In this document: positions 44,267 to 58,365 of the stretch, piece after piece
How positions within the stretch are numbered: position 1 is the first letter of the stretch
How the letters are laid out: every line of letters begins with the position of its first letter
NCBI GenBank assembly: GCA_036365515.1
Contig: CM070873.1
Location: forward strand, 46,171,511-46,235,510
Length of the DNA stretch: 64,000 bases
DNA from: Torymus aiolomorphi
Taxonomy: Eukaryota; Arthropoda; Insecta; Hymenoptera; Torymidae
Reading direction: 5' to 3'
Made by a program: the position numbers and the translations under genes
Notes under the pieces: generated by a model
What the model saw: only the letters and a program-made list of their open reading frames with translations
Databases searched by the model: none
What the model was told of the DNA's origin: nothing

Positions 44267-47200
44267 ATCGGCGATGATCATCAATCACAAACTGAGCTTA
44301 ATATCCTTTTTCTGACAGTTTTATCGTGCTTAACTTTTCAAGTCATCGTTTTCTTTTAATGGAAGTTTAAATGGAATACGACGAAACATAACGTATGTTT
44401 TATCACAAGATGAGAAAACTAAACAAAAGTAATAAAAAATAATCGCTTTTTAAAAACTGCTCTGAAGACTAGACTGATCTTATGAGCATTGGAAACAGTG
44501 CAATAAATATTGAGAGTAGAGATCATAAGATTACAAAACCGTATAAATAAATTTTTTGATTAATATTTGTATTGTATTATACATTCCATAATTAAACTGT
44601 CGTTCGTTTTTTTTTAATTTTTCGAAAATTCGGTACATTCATACAATTTTTCGTTTAGTGAAATATTTTAAAATATTTTATATTTTATATTTTACTATAC
44701 GCTACAGTATAATAAGAATAAATTTAATCAATAATAGTCAAGTTATGTTAACGTAATTTAATGAAATTTATTCTTTATTATTTATTACTGTAGCATATAC
44801 TGAAATATAAAATATATAATTAAGAATACTATAAAAAATTGATATAAATATCGCAATTAATAATCTTTTATCATAAAAAATGATTTATTTTCCTTTATTA
44901 TATAAAAACTTGTGTTCTTGTAGTATTGTAACAATGGAAGTGACATAGAGAAATAGTTCTAAAATAACCTTTACTATTAATGTTCAAATCAATTTACCGA
45001 TCAGAAAATACCTTTAAAAAATAAGAATCCCCTGTCGTGTGAATTTATAGAACAGCATGAACGTACTTGCTTGAGGAAGCGAAACAAGGGATCCGCTCTC
45101 TCAACTGCGAACAAGTAATTTGAGCCAAGTATAAATTGCAAATAAAGTCAGGCTCCCGTAGATCGGATGATCGCATCGTCCGGCTCACCTTACAGTAGTC
45201 GCTCCAACTTTTCCTCCTTAAATCGCATAAACTCGCATGATCGCACAGACATACGTATACGATTTCTCGGTCCGCGTGTCGGCACCGCGTATAATGAGTT
45301 TTCTATCCCTGCCCGTCTCTCGCTCAACGTAGCTGCTCTAGATATATATTGCTCTACACACGTAAGGCGAATGTATACGTGTGTGCGTGTAGGAAAGTGT
45401 GTGTATACGCTGGAGGGGGAGAAACTTATATTCGGAAATAACTACGGATCGATGACACCGGCCCCATGACGAACCTATGTGGTGTTTCGTTACGTATACG
45501 TATACCGCAGGGATCTGCTTCTTTCTACATGTCGTGTGAATCGGCTGTGCCATCTTGCAGCTTGAATAAAGTGAGGTAAAGTTTTTTTGTATTGGTTTAA
45601 TTGTGTCATATTCAGTTTTTTTTATTGCGTAATAAAAAAAAACACATTTGAATAAGTTAATCACTGCTGATCCACGAGAGTCAGATAACATTTTCATAAA
45701 GGTAAATTTTATTGTGTTTTATAGAGAATCTATGTTTTTTCAATTTCGTTTTATGTAATAAGGAATAATTTTAAAATATACATTTTTTAATAAATTCAAT
45801 CCAAATGGTTGCGTAATTTTTACTGTTAGTATTCAATAAATATTCTTTTTCAAATATATGAAGTTAAGTAATATTTTAAAAAATGGGTTGTACTTCCAGA
45901 AATAAATTTATGTAACTTTATATTTTGCATGTCATTTTCACTGCAAATGAAAACAACTTTCAGTTCAAATTTTTTTCTCGGCCGTCATGACAAAAAGCTA
46001 TTTAGAAATGTCGAAAGTAGAGATTTACAAATCCTAACATTTTTGTTTCAATATCATGTGTTATGAATGAGGGCTCGCAAATACTTAAGGCTCTTGCTAT
46101 TCGTACGTCAGATGTAAAGTACATTAATTCAGAGTATAAGTTATAATATATAAGAAATAAGAGTGTGGTGAGTTGATCTTAAGTTATAATTAGAAAGTTA
46201 CAAAATTATTATGGAATTTCATGTATGCATGAGCACCTGAACTATTCAAAAGTAGAAGTATGTTCAAGTTGTGAAACTTTCCGTATTATATCAACTAAGG
46301 TTGATAGGCCAAAGTAATTTCTAAATTTTTAATAACCCTTTTCTAAGGCTGATACTTTTACAGAATAATTTTCCACTCCTAATAAAATGCTTGATATGTA
46401 ACTTGAATATGTTTTTAATGTTTAAACTTATAAAATGTGATATGAATACCTAAAATAGATTTGATCTCCGGGTGATGCTGAGACCAAAATGTGGCTTACA
46501 TTAGATTATTTTAGGCTCAGTTAGAGATAATTTAAAATTCGGCACATTGACTATTCTAAAAATAATGATTTTTTAGAATATAAAACTAATGTGCTTGATA
46601 TCAACCTTTGTTTCTGGCGAAAAAAAAACTAGATCAAATGAATAAGTACAAGTTGTTTAATTCATAGATAAATAGATAGACAGATAAATTTATATAGCTT
46701 CAATTTAAAGCAAATTGTTGAAATATTAGATCTCCCAATTTTTAAATTGCATATAATTTTTATTCATTAATTAAAATGTTTTATAATGTAATATTTTTCT
46801 ATCTAATAAAACAAAAATTTTCTATTTACTGATAATTGAACAATATGAAGCTATAGGAAATCGTGCGAACAAGTTGAACGAGAAATTCCATTTCCATTAA
46901 ATTACGAAACGGCAGCAGCAAATTTCTTCAGAAATCTGTGAAGCTGAATTTATTCTGCGTAACAACACAATTCAATTTAAGTGAAGCGCGTGTTTTATTC
47001 CAGTTTACAGAGAAATTAATACAATTATAAGATGTCTGTTCACTATTACGACGTTTCTAACTTCAAAAATTATCGAAGATATTCATGTTGCAAAAAGTAT
47101 GCTTTTTTGAAAGTCCTTTCTTAAAATGAAAAATTTGATAATAAACTTACTGAATTAATTAATTAATTAACTACAAAAATCATTAAAAGACAATTATTAT

Positions 47201-47509
47201 ATCTTATATTCTGTATTGAAAGAGAATATTTGTCAACTAATACACGAAAAAGAAATTTCATTTAAAAACTTATAGTTATCTATACTATATTATCAAAAAG
47301 TAATGTACACGAAGTCTAATTATTTTTCAACAGATGAAGTATAATGATAAGTACTAGGAGGGTACGCCCTACTCGCTTCGCTCGTCAACCCCCATTTAAA
47401 ATACTCATGTAAAATAATGTATGAAACAAATCAATTTTTCATGAACTTTCCTATAGTATGATAAAAAATTAACCACAAACAAACTTAAATGTAAGTGCGT
47501 TACCCTTAT

Positions 47510-47655
47510 TAATTTTACCTCTCCAACCACCTCCTTCTTTTACCTCCCCACCCCTCTTTTACCTCCCCCCATTACCCCCTTCCCTATTTACCCCTCCTTT
47601 ACCTCACCCTTTTACCTCTCCTCTTTAACCCCCCCCACCCCCATCCCTTTTTTCT
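47510..47655. repeat. C/T-only polypyrimidine tract with TTTACCTCCCC units
   Basis: About 145 bp, nearly free of G. Built of imperfect TTTTACCTCCCC(A)CC units with several C5-C9 runs. The only purines are mostly single A residues at unit boundaries. Confidence 0.85.
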
Positions 47656-50600
47656 GGCTGAAACGGCAGCTACTCGTGGCGGCGAAGGTGTCTAAAATTC
47701 AATTTTTGATCAGCTAAATCAGCGATTAATAAAGTTTTGACTTTGTTTATTCAGCCGACGTACGAAAGTAGCCATAAACGTTGACTAACAAAGGGCCAAG
47801 AAATACACTTAACAATACTCTTAGCTTAAATTCAACATTATTTTGCAATGGTTTTTATATATAAAGAACAAAGATTAGAACTCTAGTAAAGCACGCTACA
47901 TGCGCATGATCTATCTTCGGTCTATCTAGCTTACTGTATTGAACCGCCATATTATTTTTTCTAACAACGGCTTCTGAATCGAATTTCCCGTTCTAACCTT
48001 CAATTCGATACTATTGCGTCCTTTTTACAGTAAGTGATAAAAAAGATAATGTAACGTTAAAATTATACATACAACTAATTATAGATTTTTGTATTTACAT
48101 TTAAAACCATAATATATTTAAATTATTTTTAATTCTACACTTAATATAAGTAGGCAATCACGTCAAATTCGAGGCTGCTTTTACTATATTTTTGTACATC
48201 ATTTCTTAATAGGGAGACTAGAGGTGCTAGGAAATTGAATGCACGATAAACGCGTTAAATCATGAAAGGGGAAAAGGCAAAAGGGGCAGAATTAGGTTAT
48301 TGTCATTAAAATCTAATTATACCTCGAAAAAAAATGAAATTTCGTTATGGATAAAATTATTCTAAACGCGAGCTGCATTCAATACTATTATGCACGAATG
48401 TAATCCCGTTGTCTACATAACGATCGACCCAAACGTGCCGTACAAAAAGCAACGCTACCATCTGTTAACGCGCCATCGCAATTATGGTAATTGCATTCAT
48501 TAAAAAAAAAGTAGCACAACACTGCTGTACAAGCGCGCTGGTACGTGAAAAAAATCAAGTATCATCAGTGCATCCGACCCTTTGTACGAGAGCTCGTTAG
48601 GGTGATCGTGTTCAGGGTGTTTAATTTGCGGCACGCGGCCGTTTCATTGCATCGTAATGAGTAGCACGTAAGTATACGGGCGCGCGATCAAACGAAATGC
48701 GACACAAGCCACCGGCATCGTGTATATTCGGCCCCGCTAGAAATTCGGGAACAGTGGAGCGTAGCTAGAGGTCAATTTCAATGAAGAGCTCGTTTGATTT
48801 TATCGAGTGCCTGCGAATGAAGATAAGACGTAACGTAACGTCTTGGATTTTATTACCAGGTAGAATCACATCGTAAAAACGATCTTTTTGTTTTTCTTCG
48901 AATATACTATTCTGTTATATAAACCTTTGGAAAATTAATTTACCCATTCAATATTTCATTACTGGTTCAGAAATAAACTCGGATGAACTGAGCTGTCGAG
49001 AAATGCTATTTTTTATATTTTCTTGGTTTCAGCCGTTATACGAGTAAAGACGAGCGTAATAACTCGAGATGGTAGTTGAAGCTTATGGTATCACTGTCGA
49101 ATTTTGTTTCGAATCTTTTATTAGATTTACTACTAGGACACTATCAATATAAAAATAATTATATCAATTTATTAAAAAAAAAATGAGGAGCCTAAAAAAG
49201 GTCCGAATTTTCGACGATTTGAAAATTGAAAAAATAACAGTTTTTTTATTACCTTCGTAACTGTAGCATATGCTGTCATTAGCTACGATTTCGACATCGT
49301 AATAATTCAATCGCACGAGCACCGAGCAGAATTCGATTTATATTTGTAACAAAGCCATCATGGAATCCTCATCTCATAGCAGCGATAGCATAGTCTAATA
49401 TAAAGAAAAGCAATTTCAAGATCGACTTCCGAGTGGGCATATGTATATACGTGTACGCGTGCAGGAAGTCCGCTTATATAAAGCGATTAGTCGTTTCAGG
49501 ACGATTGAAATAACCTATACACCATAGAATCGTTCCTTTATAATCGATTGTGAGAGAGGAAGGAAGATAAAGAGGGATGAGGCTAAGAGAGGGGGAAGAG
49601 CTGAGCCAATTATCGGCGTAGAACTGGATCGACTCGTACGCTCGTGTGCGCGCTTACGCAAATCATTTCAAGCGCTCGCAATTATCGGCACCGGCAGCTT
49701 CTCTCCCACGTGCCGTAGATCTTCGTCGTCTTGAATTTCTCCCTCGAGTCTTTGCCTCGAGTGCCCTACGGTGGGTATAGCTATAATAAGGAGGAACGAG
49801 GATTTTCTGGATTTAAGGGCGATTTACGGAAAAAGGAGAGAAAACGAATGCTGAGACTACACGGATTAAGAGCGTTCTTTGAATGCAGACCGGTTTTTGG
49901 TTATTTCTTCGTTATAAGGTCTGTATAACTAGCAGAAATTGAGTTTTCGCATTTTGCGTGGCAAAGAAATTCTTATAGGGGTAACGGTTTTTTTTTTTTG
50001 GAAAAAAACTCGGTTAGTCACAGAATTTCAAGAGTAAGTTTACTTGAGGAAATCGATAAAAATAAAATTAATTTCGGATATTTTTATCTTTTTCTTGAAA
50101 TGTTTGTAATCTACTTTATTCAGATGATCATCTTTAATAAAAATTTGTATTGTAATCAAGGAGCGCAGGAGCACTCAGAAGGCAAGTATAAGAGTAACAA
50201 GTATACTGTGATATAGCATCCCTTAGAGGTAATAAACATAGTTTTTACAGGAAGAGAATTTTTCAGTGAAAATCACCATGACATTCATTTTAAATCAGGA
50301 AAAATACAAGATACTGGAACTTCTACGCATATTTTCTATACTTATTTCACCCTGCAAATTTTAGGCTTAATAAACCTTGCCATTTTTACCGATTTATTGA
50401 AAATATCATTGCATTGATTTCAACATGCATTGAAAAAAATCATACTTTTTTCTATATTTCAAGTCGATATATTATTTTTAAGATACAAACAACTCTGTAG
50501 ACGACTCTACAGGATCTGAAATTTTTATCGTATTAATGGGAAATTCCACTTGCACGCTATCAAAAGAACTGCCGGCTTGATATAGCTTTTCGCTGCGCGG

Positions 50601-51486
50601 TAATTTTTATCATTCATTATACAAGAATCTTTCAAGGAAAATTCTCTTTGTGAACGAATAATTGTTCACATTAAAGTTTAAGCAAATTGTAAGAAGCATA
50701 AAAATACAATTTCTTTTTTATTTACGCAAAAAGTAAGTTATCTTTATAAAAACAATATTTTATCGCAATTGTTTACGTCAGCAAGTTCGATCATTATTTC
50801 CTCCGAAGATAAACATTGTTGATTTTATCAAATTGCATTTTGAATATTTTTAGGCACATCTGACATTTTTAGATGGGCACTAGCTCTATATGCTTAGAGT
50901 AACCTCGGCGTGCAGAAATATTGATTTTGCCGATAACGCGAATCGCACTCCATAACGTACTACAAAAAAAAATTCATATCATATTGCCTCAGGCGGCTGA
51001 ATATGGTTCTCGGTCGCTTGTATACAGTTATGTACTGGTGTCCCTTTTACTTTTAGTGACCAGCGCGAATGGTTCGATGTATAACACGGTTGTAAGGACT
51101 TGATGATATTGCAGATTTTAGGACAAAGATACGGAACGCCATGACAGTAGCGCATAATATCTAACGTAAACTGAAAGTAATATCTTTTTATGAGATGGCA
51201 ATAATAAAGGTTACACTTGCAATAAATTCAAGGAAATACCAAAGAGCACATACTTTTCAAAAGGAATTCTCAGAATGTATGCTACATTTAATGCAATTTT
51301 GCTTTTTCATAGAAAATCTTTGTGATAGAAAAGGAAAATTGTTCAAAGAAACTGTGTAAAATAAAGTCAAAAAACAATTTTTTGCATGCGTTGGCGAATA
51401 CCGTTGTTAATTAACAATATGGTTTCGCTGGAACAAAACTCACAATTTGATTTTTGAAGGTATGGCAGAAAAATAATTTTTGATAC

Positions 51487-51884
51487 TGTTACGGGTGGAA
51501 GCATTTCTATACATAGTTTGAAGTGCAATAACGAAAGGGCGATAGCCACAAGTCAACATTATAGAGGAGGCGCAAAAAAGTGGCGGCGACTCGTCCGAAC
51601 ACAAACAGCTGGACTTCGTCGCTAGGCCAGAGTTCGAAGTCACATTGGCAATAGGCTCACTTATAGGTGTTTAAAAAAAGAATGGCTATCTCGATTTTGG
51701 CTATAAAAGCGGAAGGACCCGGCGAGGCAAGAATGAGAGAAACCGACGTTAGGACGCTGCCCGAGAGGACTAGCTAAAAAGAGAGACGGAGGCTACGACA
51801 CTGCACGAGAGGAAGCCACAACGACCAGTAGACCAGCCACCACGTCGACCTGCCGAGATGACTGACAACCAGATCACCGAGCCA

Positions 51885-51930
<46 letters not shown>

Positions 51931-52063
51931 GATATCAGTATAATCAATAAACTCTATGTATTTATTCCTTACACGTTATTCTGTATACCTACTTCATTTG
52001 CACCTTTCTGGGTTCTCATCACCCGGACAGGCCATGAGAACCAGAACCTCCTCACACGTAACA
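51487..52063 (+). mobile_element. Solo LTR, Gypsy-like, with 4-bp target duplication
   Basis: A 577-bp unit beginning TGTTACGGGTGG and ending CACACGTAACA, with inverted tips TGTTACG/CGTAACA. It is flanked by the direct repeat ATAC (51483-51486 and 52064-52067). Internal signals fit a plus-strand LTR: TATAAAAG at 51702, then a transcribed R-like region with GAGAGAGACGGAGG, a (CT)n tract at 51889-51929 and AATAAA at 51945. No internal retroviral-type genes adjoin it, so it is a recombined solo LTR. The 4-bp duplication fits the Gypsy group. Confidence 0.82.
51889..51929. repeat. (CT)n microsatellite inside the solo LTR
   Basis: About 40 bp of CT dinucleotides between the promoter and polyadenylation signals of the LTR. 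Confidence 0.95.
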
Positions 52064-53635
52064 ATACTGTTATGGCTTCTATTGATTTATTTATTTCGAC
52101 TTGCCAACAGGTTTCAAGGTAGCCATTTGGAATGAATATATACCGAAGTGCACAGTTTGGAAATTGCGTTATTGAGACTCTCGGTGTTACGAAAAAATAA
52201 GTGGATACTTACGTAAGAGATACAAAATCATATGCACGCATTTTCAGTTTGCAGACTTGGTTCTTGGTAAACAGATAGACATCCGATGAAGTAACACACT
52301 TGTATTTACCACTACTACATATTTCTTTGTACAGTCAACAAAGCTTAAAACTTATTCGATTTATTGTACCTCATTGCTATTTTCAAAGCTTACCGTATAG
52401 AAAATGGTATTTAAGGACAAATATTGTATTTATCTAACACAAGTAATTATTTTTATTGTGAAGTATATTGTTTACTTCAAACCAACTAATATTGTACATT
52501 TACACAAATATTATTTTGATGCTACCACTACATCCATAACTACCATATCTAAAAAATATATTCTATTACAGAGGAATTAAAGTGTACTGATAAATATGTA
52601 TTCCTTCTAAATCTATTTCAATTTTTCTTTTGTATTACACTATAACTATACATTATACATTAACTTATAAAAGAAAGTGAACATTTTTACAAAGCGAGCT
52701 GTTCTGGTCGGGTTTTCACAGGGAAAGAAGTATTGTTTTGACTTGTTTTTTATTTTAATAAATATAGTGTGGTTTTAAACTACGTGTCTCATTTCATTTA
52801 TCTTCCCATAAATCTACCACTCTGGAACATTGTAATTGTTGAAAAATATTTGTCTGCTCTTGTATACTCTACCACATTCGCCCGGATGAAACTGAATGTA
52901 CGTACAAAATGCATTTTGCGTGGAGCACACTTCGCGTGCGCCGCGCACATACGAGAGACTGACTCGCTCAATACCGCGTAATAGCCGGCTAAACGTTGTA
53001 ATGAATTGGAACGCAAGAGGGCTACGTCGGGCAAAGGACCCAGAGGTAATTCTACTCTGTAACAGCACTCTGCCTGGCTCTAAAGCCACCAACGGCGGCT
53101 ATGTTCAATCCATGAATCAGGAAATTTTACAATAACCCGGTGCATCCTTCGCGTGTATAGCGTAGTTCCAATGGATTACCACCTATTTGGGTCACTCGCG
53201 TACCGCGAATGCAACGTGTATCTTAATTTCCGTTTCTTTAAAAGATGCAGAAGATATTTCTAACGTGAGGAGAGGAAAGCTTGTCAACTAGAATACTACT
53301 TACGCAAAAAAATTTTAAAAGAAATTCGATTTAAAGAATATTGTGTATGAGCGAATCTGTAAAAAGTTTAACAAATTTCCGTGAGAGAGAATTATGAAAA
53401 AATAAATCTTTCTAAAAAGCAAAAATTATCCTTGGAAGATATAAATTTGAACAATGTTCTATTTACGAAAGAGTAAAAGAAAAGCATGACTCGCGCACTC
53501 GTATACAATCACTTCATTAATTATTCACTGGCGAAGCCTTCAAGAAAGAATATTCTTGAATGACGTCATTGTATATTATTGCATGTAAATCTTCTAAAGG
53601 TTTTTTTTTTACTTTTTAGTAAGTACGATTTATTT

Positions 53636-53846
53636 TTAAGGTGATGTGATACCCACACTATTACTCAATTCTGGGTTCCTATTTTTCTCCTTCAATTTTA
53701 AACTTTTTGAAAAAAACTCTTTGACATGTTTTAAGTTTAATAAAGAACTATAACGTATCAAAGAGTTTTTTCCTTAAAATTAAAAATTGAATGAGAAAAA
53801 CGGGAACCCAATTTTGAGTAATAGCGTAGGTATCGCAACACCTTAA
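53636..53846. mobile_element. 211-bp TTAA-flanked foldback MITE
   Basis: TTAAGGTGATGTGATACC at 53636 and its near complement GGTATCGCAACACCTTAA at 53846. The arms pair through ACTATTACTCAATTCTGGGT and TTTTTGAAAAAAACTCTTTG up to the centre near 53740. A TTAA target again points to piggyBac-type mobilisation. Confidence 0.75.
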
Positions 53847-55350
53847 GAAAAGCATGTTTTTTTATTTTTTTTTTTTTATTTCATACTTTTTAGTCATAAC
53901 CTAGGCAAATTATTACATAATCCAAGTTGTATTAGTAGATTGATTAAGAATTTAAATAATAATAGTGTATATAAGAATACTTATACTTACGTAAGTATAC
54001 TTATATACTTTAACAATGAAATATTGTTTGTCATCCGACTTATACCTCATTGCAAAATTTCATTATCATACACCGTCTAAAAGTGTGTTAAAATGAAATT
54101 GCAAATTCCACCATACGATGAAAAAAAAAAGGAAAAAGAGGCAAAAAGTAATTTTTTCTGGTACACTTTTTGAACTTTTTTTTCTAAATGGAAACTTCAT
54201 TATAAATAAAATAAAAATATACAACTTTTAAAAAAGACTGACATAGTTTCTCTCACACAATCGTTATCATTAAATAATAATTTTAAAAAGTCTCTTGTTG
54301 AAATATAAATCGTTCTCTCAGAAATGGTTATACATACATTTTTAACAAAGAAAAATAAAACTAGAGCAATCTAGCTTTCATTTGCTTTTTCGCAATTGAA
54401 AAATGTTGATTCCTTTCCACGTTACGCTAGTCTGAAATTGAGCGTGAAATTCATGCACATTTAAAAGTGCAGATGTCCACTTACCTATTTGTTAGTGTAC
54501 TTCATGTGTTTGTGGCATTAAACTTGAAATTTACGTGGCATTAGAAAGAACAAAAAAGCAAATGAAAGCTTAATCTCTCTAGTTTTATTTTTCTTTAGTA
54601 CATATTGTTTGATGGTTATGTTGCGTCAAAAGAACTGTGCCACAAAATCTTGTTTAATGGCTCTTCTTTATACGATTAGCGCATTCTATCGTCAATTTAG
54701 CTTTTTTAATATGAAACATGTTTCAAATTTAACTGTTTTATTAAGCCTTCAAGACATTGACGACGAAGAAACGTCGTTGATATTCAGTCGTTAAAATTTT
54801 TGTTTTTACTTTTAACAATGACTTTTTGCCAAAGAAATTTTTTGCCGTTTTTAACGATGATAGCGGGTGATTACATTTTTAATTCAAGAATGTTTTTTTT
54901 TTTCTAGTAAAATAATCTTCACGTATAATAGTTACTGAACAAAAGAATTGATGAATATTCATCGGTACTATTCTTTCTAATTATAAAAAGTTTATCATAA
55001 TGTATGTATTGAGAAATTCTCATCATCTTCGCGTGTTCAAAAACTACAAGAACAAGATTTTATCGCAACAATGAACTCGAAATTTCCAACTCTGCGATAC
55101 AAAAAGTTAAAAGCACACCTTAGGGAACATTCGAATTCCGAGTTACCACGTTTTTCCTGAGAAAAAATTGCGGACCATCGGTTCGCGTAAAGGAAAGATC
55201 AGTCGTAAAGCCGCAGGAATCGTAAAGACCGCGACGTCGAGATGGGAAAAGAATTTACAGAGTGTGTATGTGTGTGTATATATACACACACACACGCACT
55301 TTACTTGAAAGTGGACGTCGCTCGTCTCATTATGCATTTCTTACGTAAAT

Positions 55351-55352
<2 letters not shown>

Positions 55353-55384
<32 letters not shown>
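55353..55384. repeat. (CT)n microsatellite
   Basis: About 32 bp of CT dinucleotides in a GC-richer island. A poly-T run (55518-55539) follows. Confidence 0.95.
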
Positions 55385-55388
<4 letters not shown>

Positions 55389-55508
55389 TATAGACCGTTA
55401 TGGCGCTCTTTCTCTCTTCACCGTCACCGTCATGCTGATCCATGTGCAAGCGCGTACGCTTCAGGAATGCTAAAGACTGCAACGAGAGCGAAAAAATTGC
55501 GTTCCTGT

Positions 55509-55539
<31 letters not shown>

Positions 55540-55858
55540 GACGTCGTCAGCGTGAATGTGCGCGAAAAAAATACGCTCGTGCGCTCTTTGTCGTCCCGGC
55601 ACTGTTTTGTTCGTTCCCGTATATCCTATTCTACCCGATTACAATGGGTTATGGCCTCACGCGTTATGATAAAAAAAGAAAAAACTGCTCGTTAGCCTTT
55701 CTAATTGTATTTTTTACGAAGGATATAAAATAAAGCAAATTTTTTTTGCAGAGAGACTTCAGACCACGGTAAAGGTTTTTATATGGAGGCAAGCAAATTG
55801 ACCATCGTTGTTAGGTGAGATCTGTGGGTATTTCACTGTCATGAAAGTTATTTAGCGT

Positions 55859-56229
55859 CCCTGGCAGAAATTGTAACCAACCGTACGCCATCCGTTCGCC
55901 AAATCGCAAGGATTTGGCCAACTGTTTAACTAACAGTTAGCGATAAATACCGCTTATTTCGTCACGGAATCACCCTTGAGCTTGGTCAATGAATGCTTAA
56001 TATTAAAAATCTTAAATAAAAATCATTTACACAACTTATTATTTAAATAAAACTCTCAAAATTTGTATTATTCATAGAATAATCAAAACCCACATATTAA
56101 TAGTATTTTTCTTCAGAGTCCACCAACCGTTGGTTAACCGTTGGTCAATATTTTTCTTATTCGTTGGCCTAAATTATTGGCCAACAGTTAGTAGATAAGC
56201 CATCCGAGTTGGTTTATTTTCTACCAGGG
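55859..56229. mobile_element. CCCTGG-family MITE with TTGGCCAAC repeats
   Basis: Ends CCCTGGCAGAAATTGTAACC (55859) and GGTTTATTTTCTACCAGGG (ending 56229) match the termini at 3208 and 30614. The interior has repeated inverted GTTGGCC/GGCCAAC and CCGTTGGTTAACCGTTGG words. GT, rather than TA, is the dinucleotide seen on both sides. Confidence 0.7.
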
Positions 56230-58365
56230 GTCATGATATGTAATATTAAAAAGAAAAATTGGAAGTTAAAGTCATTTAATGCTTTATTTTTAATGCAAAA
56301 AATTATTTATTGTGCAGTCTTCGTGAGCATTATTTTACGACGTATGAATATAAATGTAAATATTATCAATAAAACTGCATTCATCTTTCTGGTCATTTTA
56401 TTTTGAATTTCCAATTCATCGTCAATCGTTGAAAACACAAAAGCTTTTAATAATATCATAAATTTCGTATTGACATTCAGAATTTTACGTCGCTAAACAA
56501 ATGAGTTTTAAAATGTATAAAAGAACAAATCATTTGTCGAGAAATACAGAAATATTTGGAAATGTTTCTAGAATTCAAATACTATTATTCACCCATCGGC
56601 TTGTTCATCGCATATATTCAATGCTGTTATTTATTGTAAGCGCCTATAATCCGTACAAACATTGAACTTCCACGGAGCAAAATAAACCAAGTCGATTGCG
56701 GCAAGCATTCCAATTTTTGACTAACGAAACATGAACTTTTACCTTATAAACCGCAAATATTTACGGCTTCGTCTATTTACCTGGACGCACGACTTAGGCG
56801 TCGCGTCTCCTTCGTCCTCTAAATCGCTCTTGTGCGCGTGCATAAATCCCTAGGAATGAAATGAAAGCTACAAACAACGCGGCTTAATTGCGGGACTCGT
56901 GTAAACCCAAGAGATGCCTTCACTCCCGCCTCCCCGTCTTTCCCGCTCTATTCTCTTGCTTTGCCCTTCCTTCTCCATTTCGCTTTATCACTCTGCGCGT
57001 TTCTTTTGTCATAGTGCGACCGTAGCGAGATATAGTTTACAAGGACACGCGCGCGCGTTTTCATTTCGACCGCGCTATAAATGCCGTTTCGGAGAAGCAG
57101 AAGGGCAAAAAAGGGAATGAAAGCGAAAATAAACGGGAAAGTTTTTTGCAATTCCGAGTCAGACGATGAGAGGAACGCTCGCGCATTGCGTTGGACTTTT
57201 CTTGTTTAGAGCAAAGGTGAACTTCCAACGGCGACGCGAGCGCGCGCGAAAGCAGTTTATTCCAGCTACGTTCGGTGAGGGGAAGTTCACGACTTTAAAT
57301 GAGTTTTACGTAAATATTGGGATTTCGCACACGTTCTGAGACAGGAGCTTCTGGAATAATTTATAATACCGTACACATGCACATAAATTCTATTTTAATT
57401 CTGGTTATATTCCTATATCCTTTTAGAAAAAAATAATTTAGTGTTACGCTATGAGGCTTATTTCGTAATCGCTATATAAATCTTTAAATGAAGCATTATT
57501 AGATTTTCATTAGAGCCCTTATAAGTTTAATGTTGTCAAAGAATCGGTTCAAACTTTTAAAAAATCAAACAGAAGGGCACACTATTACTACATAAAGCAG
57601 TAGGGTGACTACACCAGTATTGGAATAGTCACCAGTTAACAAACATTTTCTTTATATGTATGAAAATATCAAGCTTTCTATGTATTGTTTATCTAACGTG
57701 ACGATAATTTTCGAATCCTTGAAAATTTTTATTTCATTTTATATAAAGATTCTGCATAAAAGAAATTATCTTGTTAAGAATAAAATAAAAAATTGCTGCT
57801 ATTAATATTAATATTAAGAAACACTTAAGTGTTTCTTCACTGGCGATGTATTCCTTCACTGGTGAAACGTATTTAGATACTAAGAGTGCGTGTTCCTTTA
57901 CTGGGTTTTAGGAGATATTTACAGATTTCCATTAAATAAAATTTTTACTTTGATTCTTTATTCAAAATTTGATCAGCGATGTAAAGTTTCAACATTTTAG
58001 AATATAAATTTCAAAAGAGTTTTACTTTTAATCCATTTTTAAACCACTTAATTAAATAACAAAAGTTACAATTACCTTATTCGTTCCTTCACTGGTGAAG
58101 TTACCCTATGTCCGGTAAAAGGTAAATCAGTTTTAGTGAATAATAATTGTCAGAACAATTGAAACTTTAAAATTTACAGTTATAAATAAATATACACATG
58201 TTTTTGATGTATTTACATACAATTTCTGGTTTACTGTAATGAATTACAGGCCGAATTATAAAATAATATTTTAAGCTTTTACGAATAATGTATATTTGTT
58301 GGTCCTGAAATAAACTGAAAATTTCACAAAAGGAAAGTTATATTATAATACTATAAGTCCGCAGC

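Noticed and set aside
57825..58110. Repeated TTCCTTCACTGGTGAA words
   Set aside because: Four or so scattered copies with no boundaries or unit structure; too weak to call an element.
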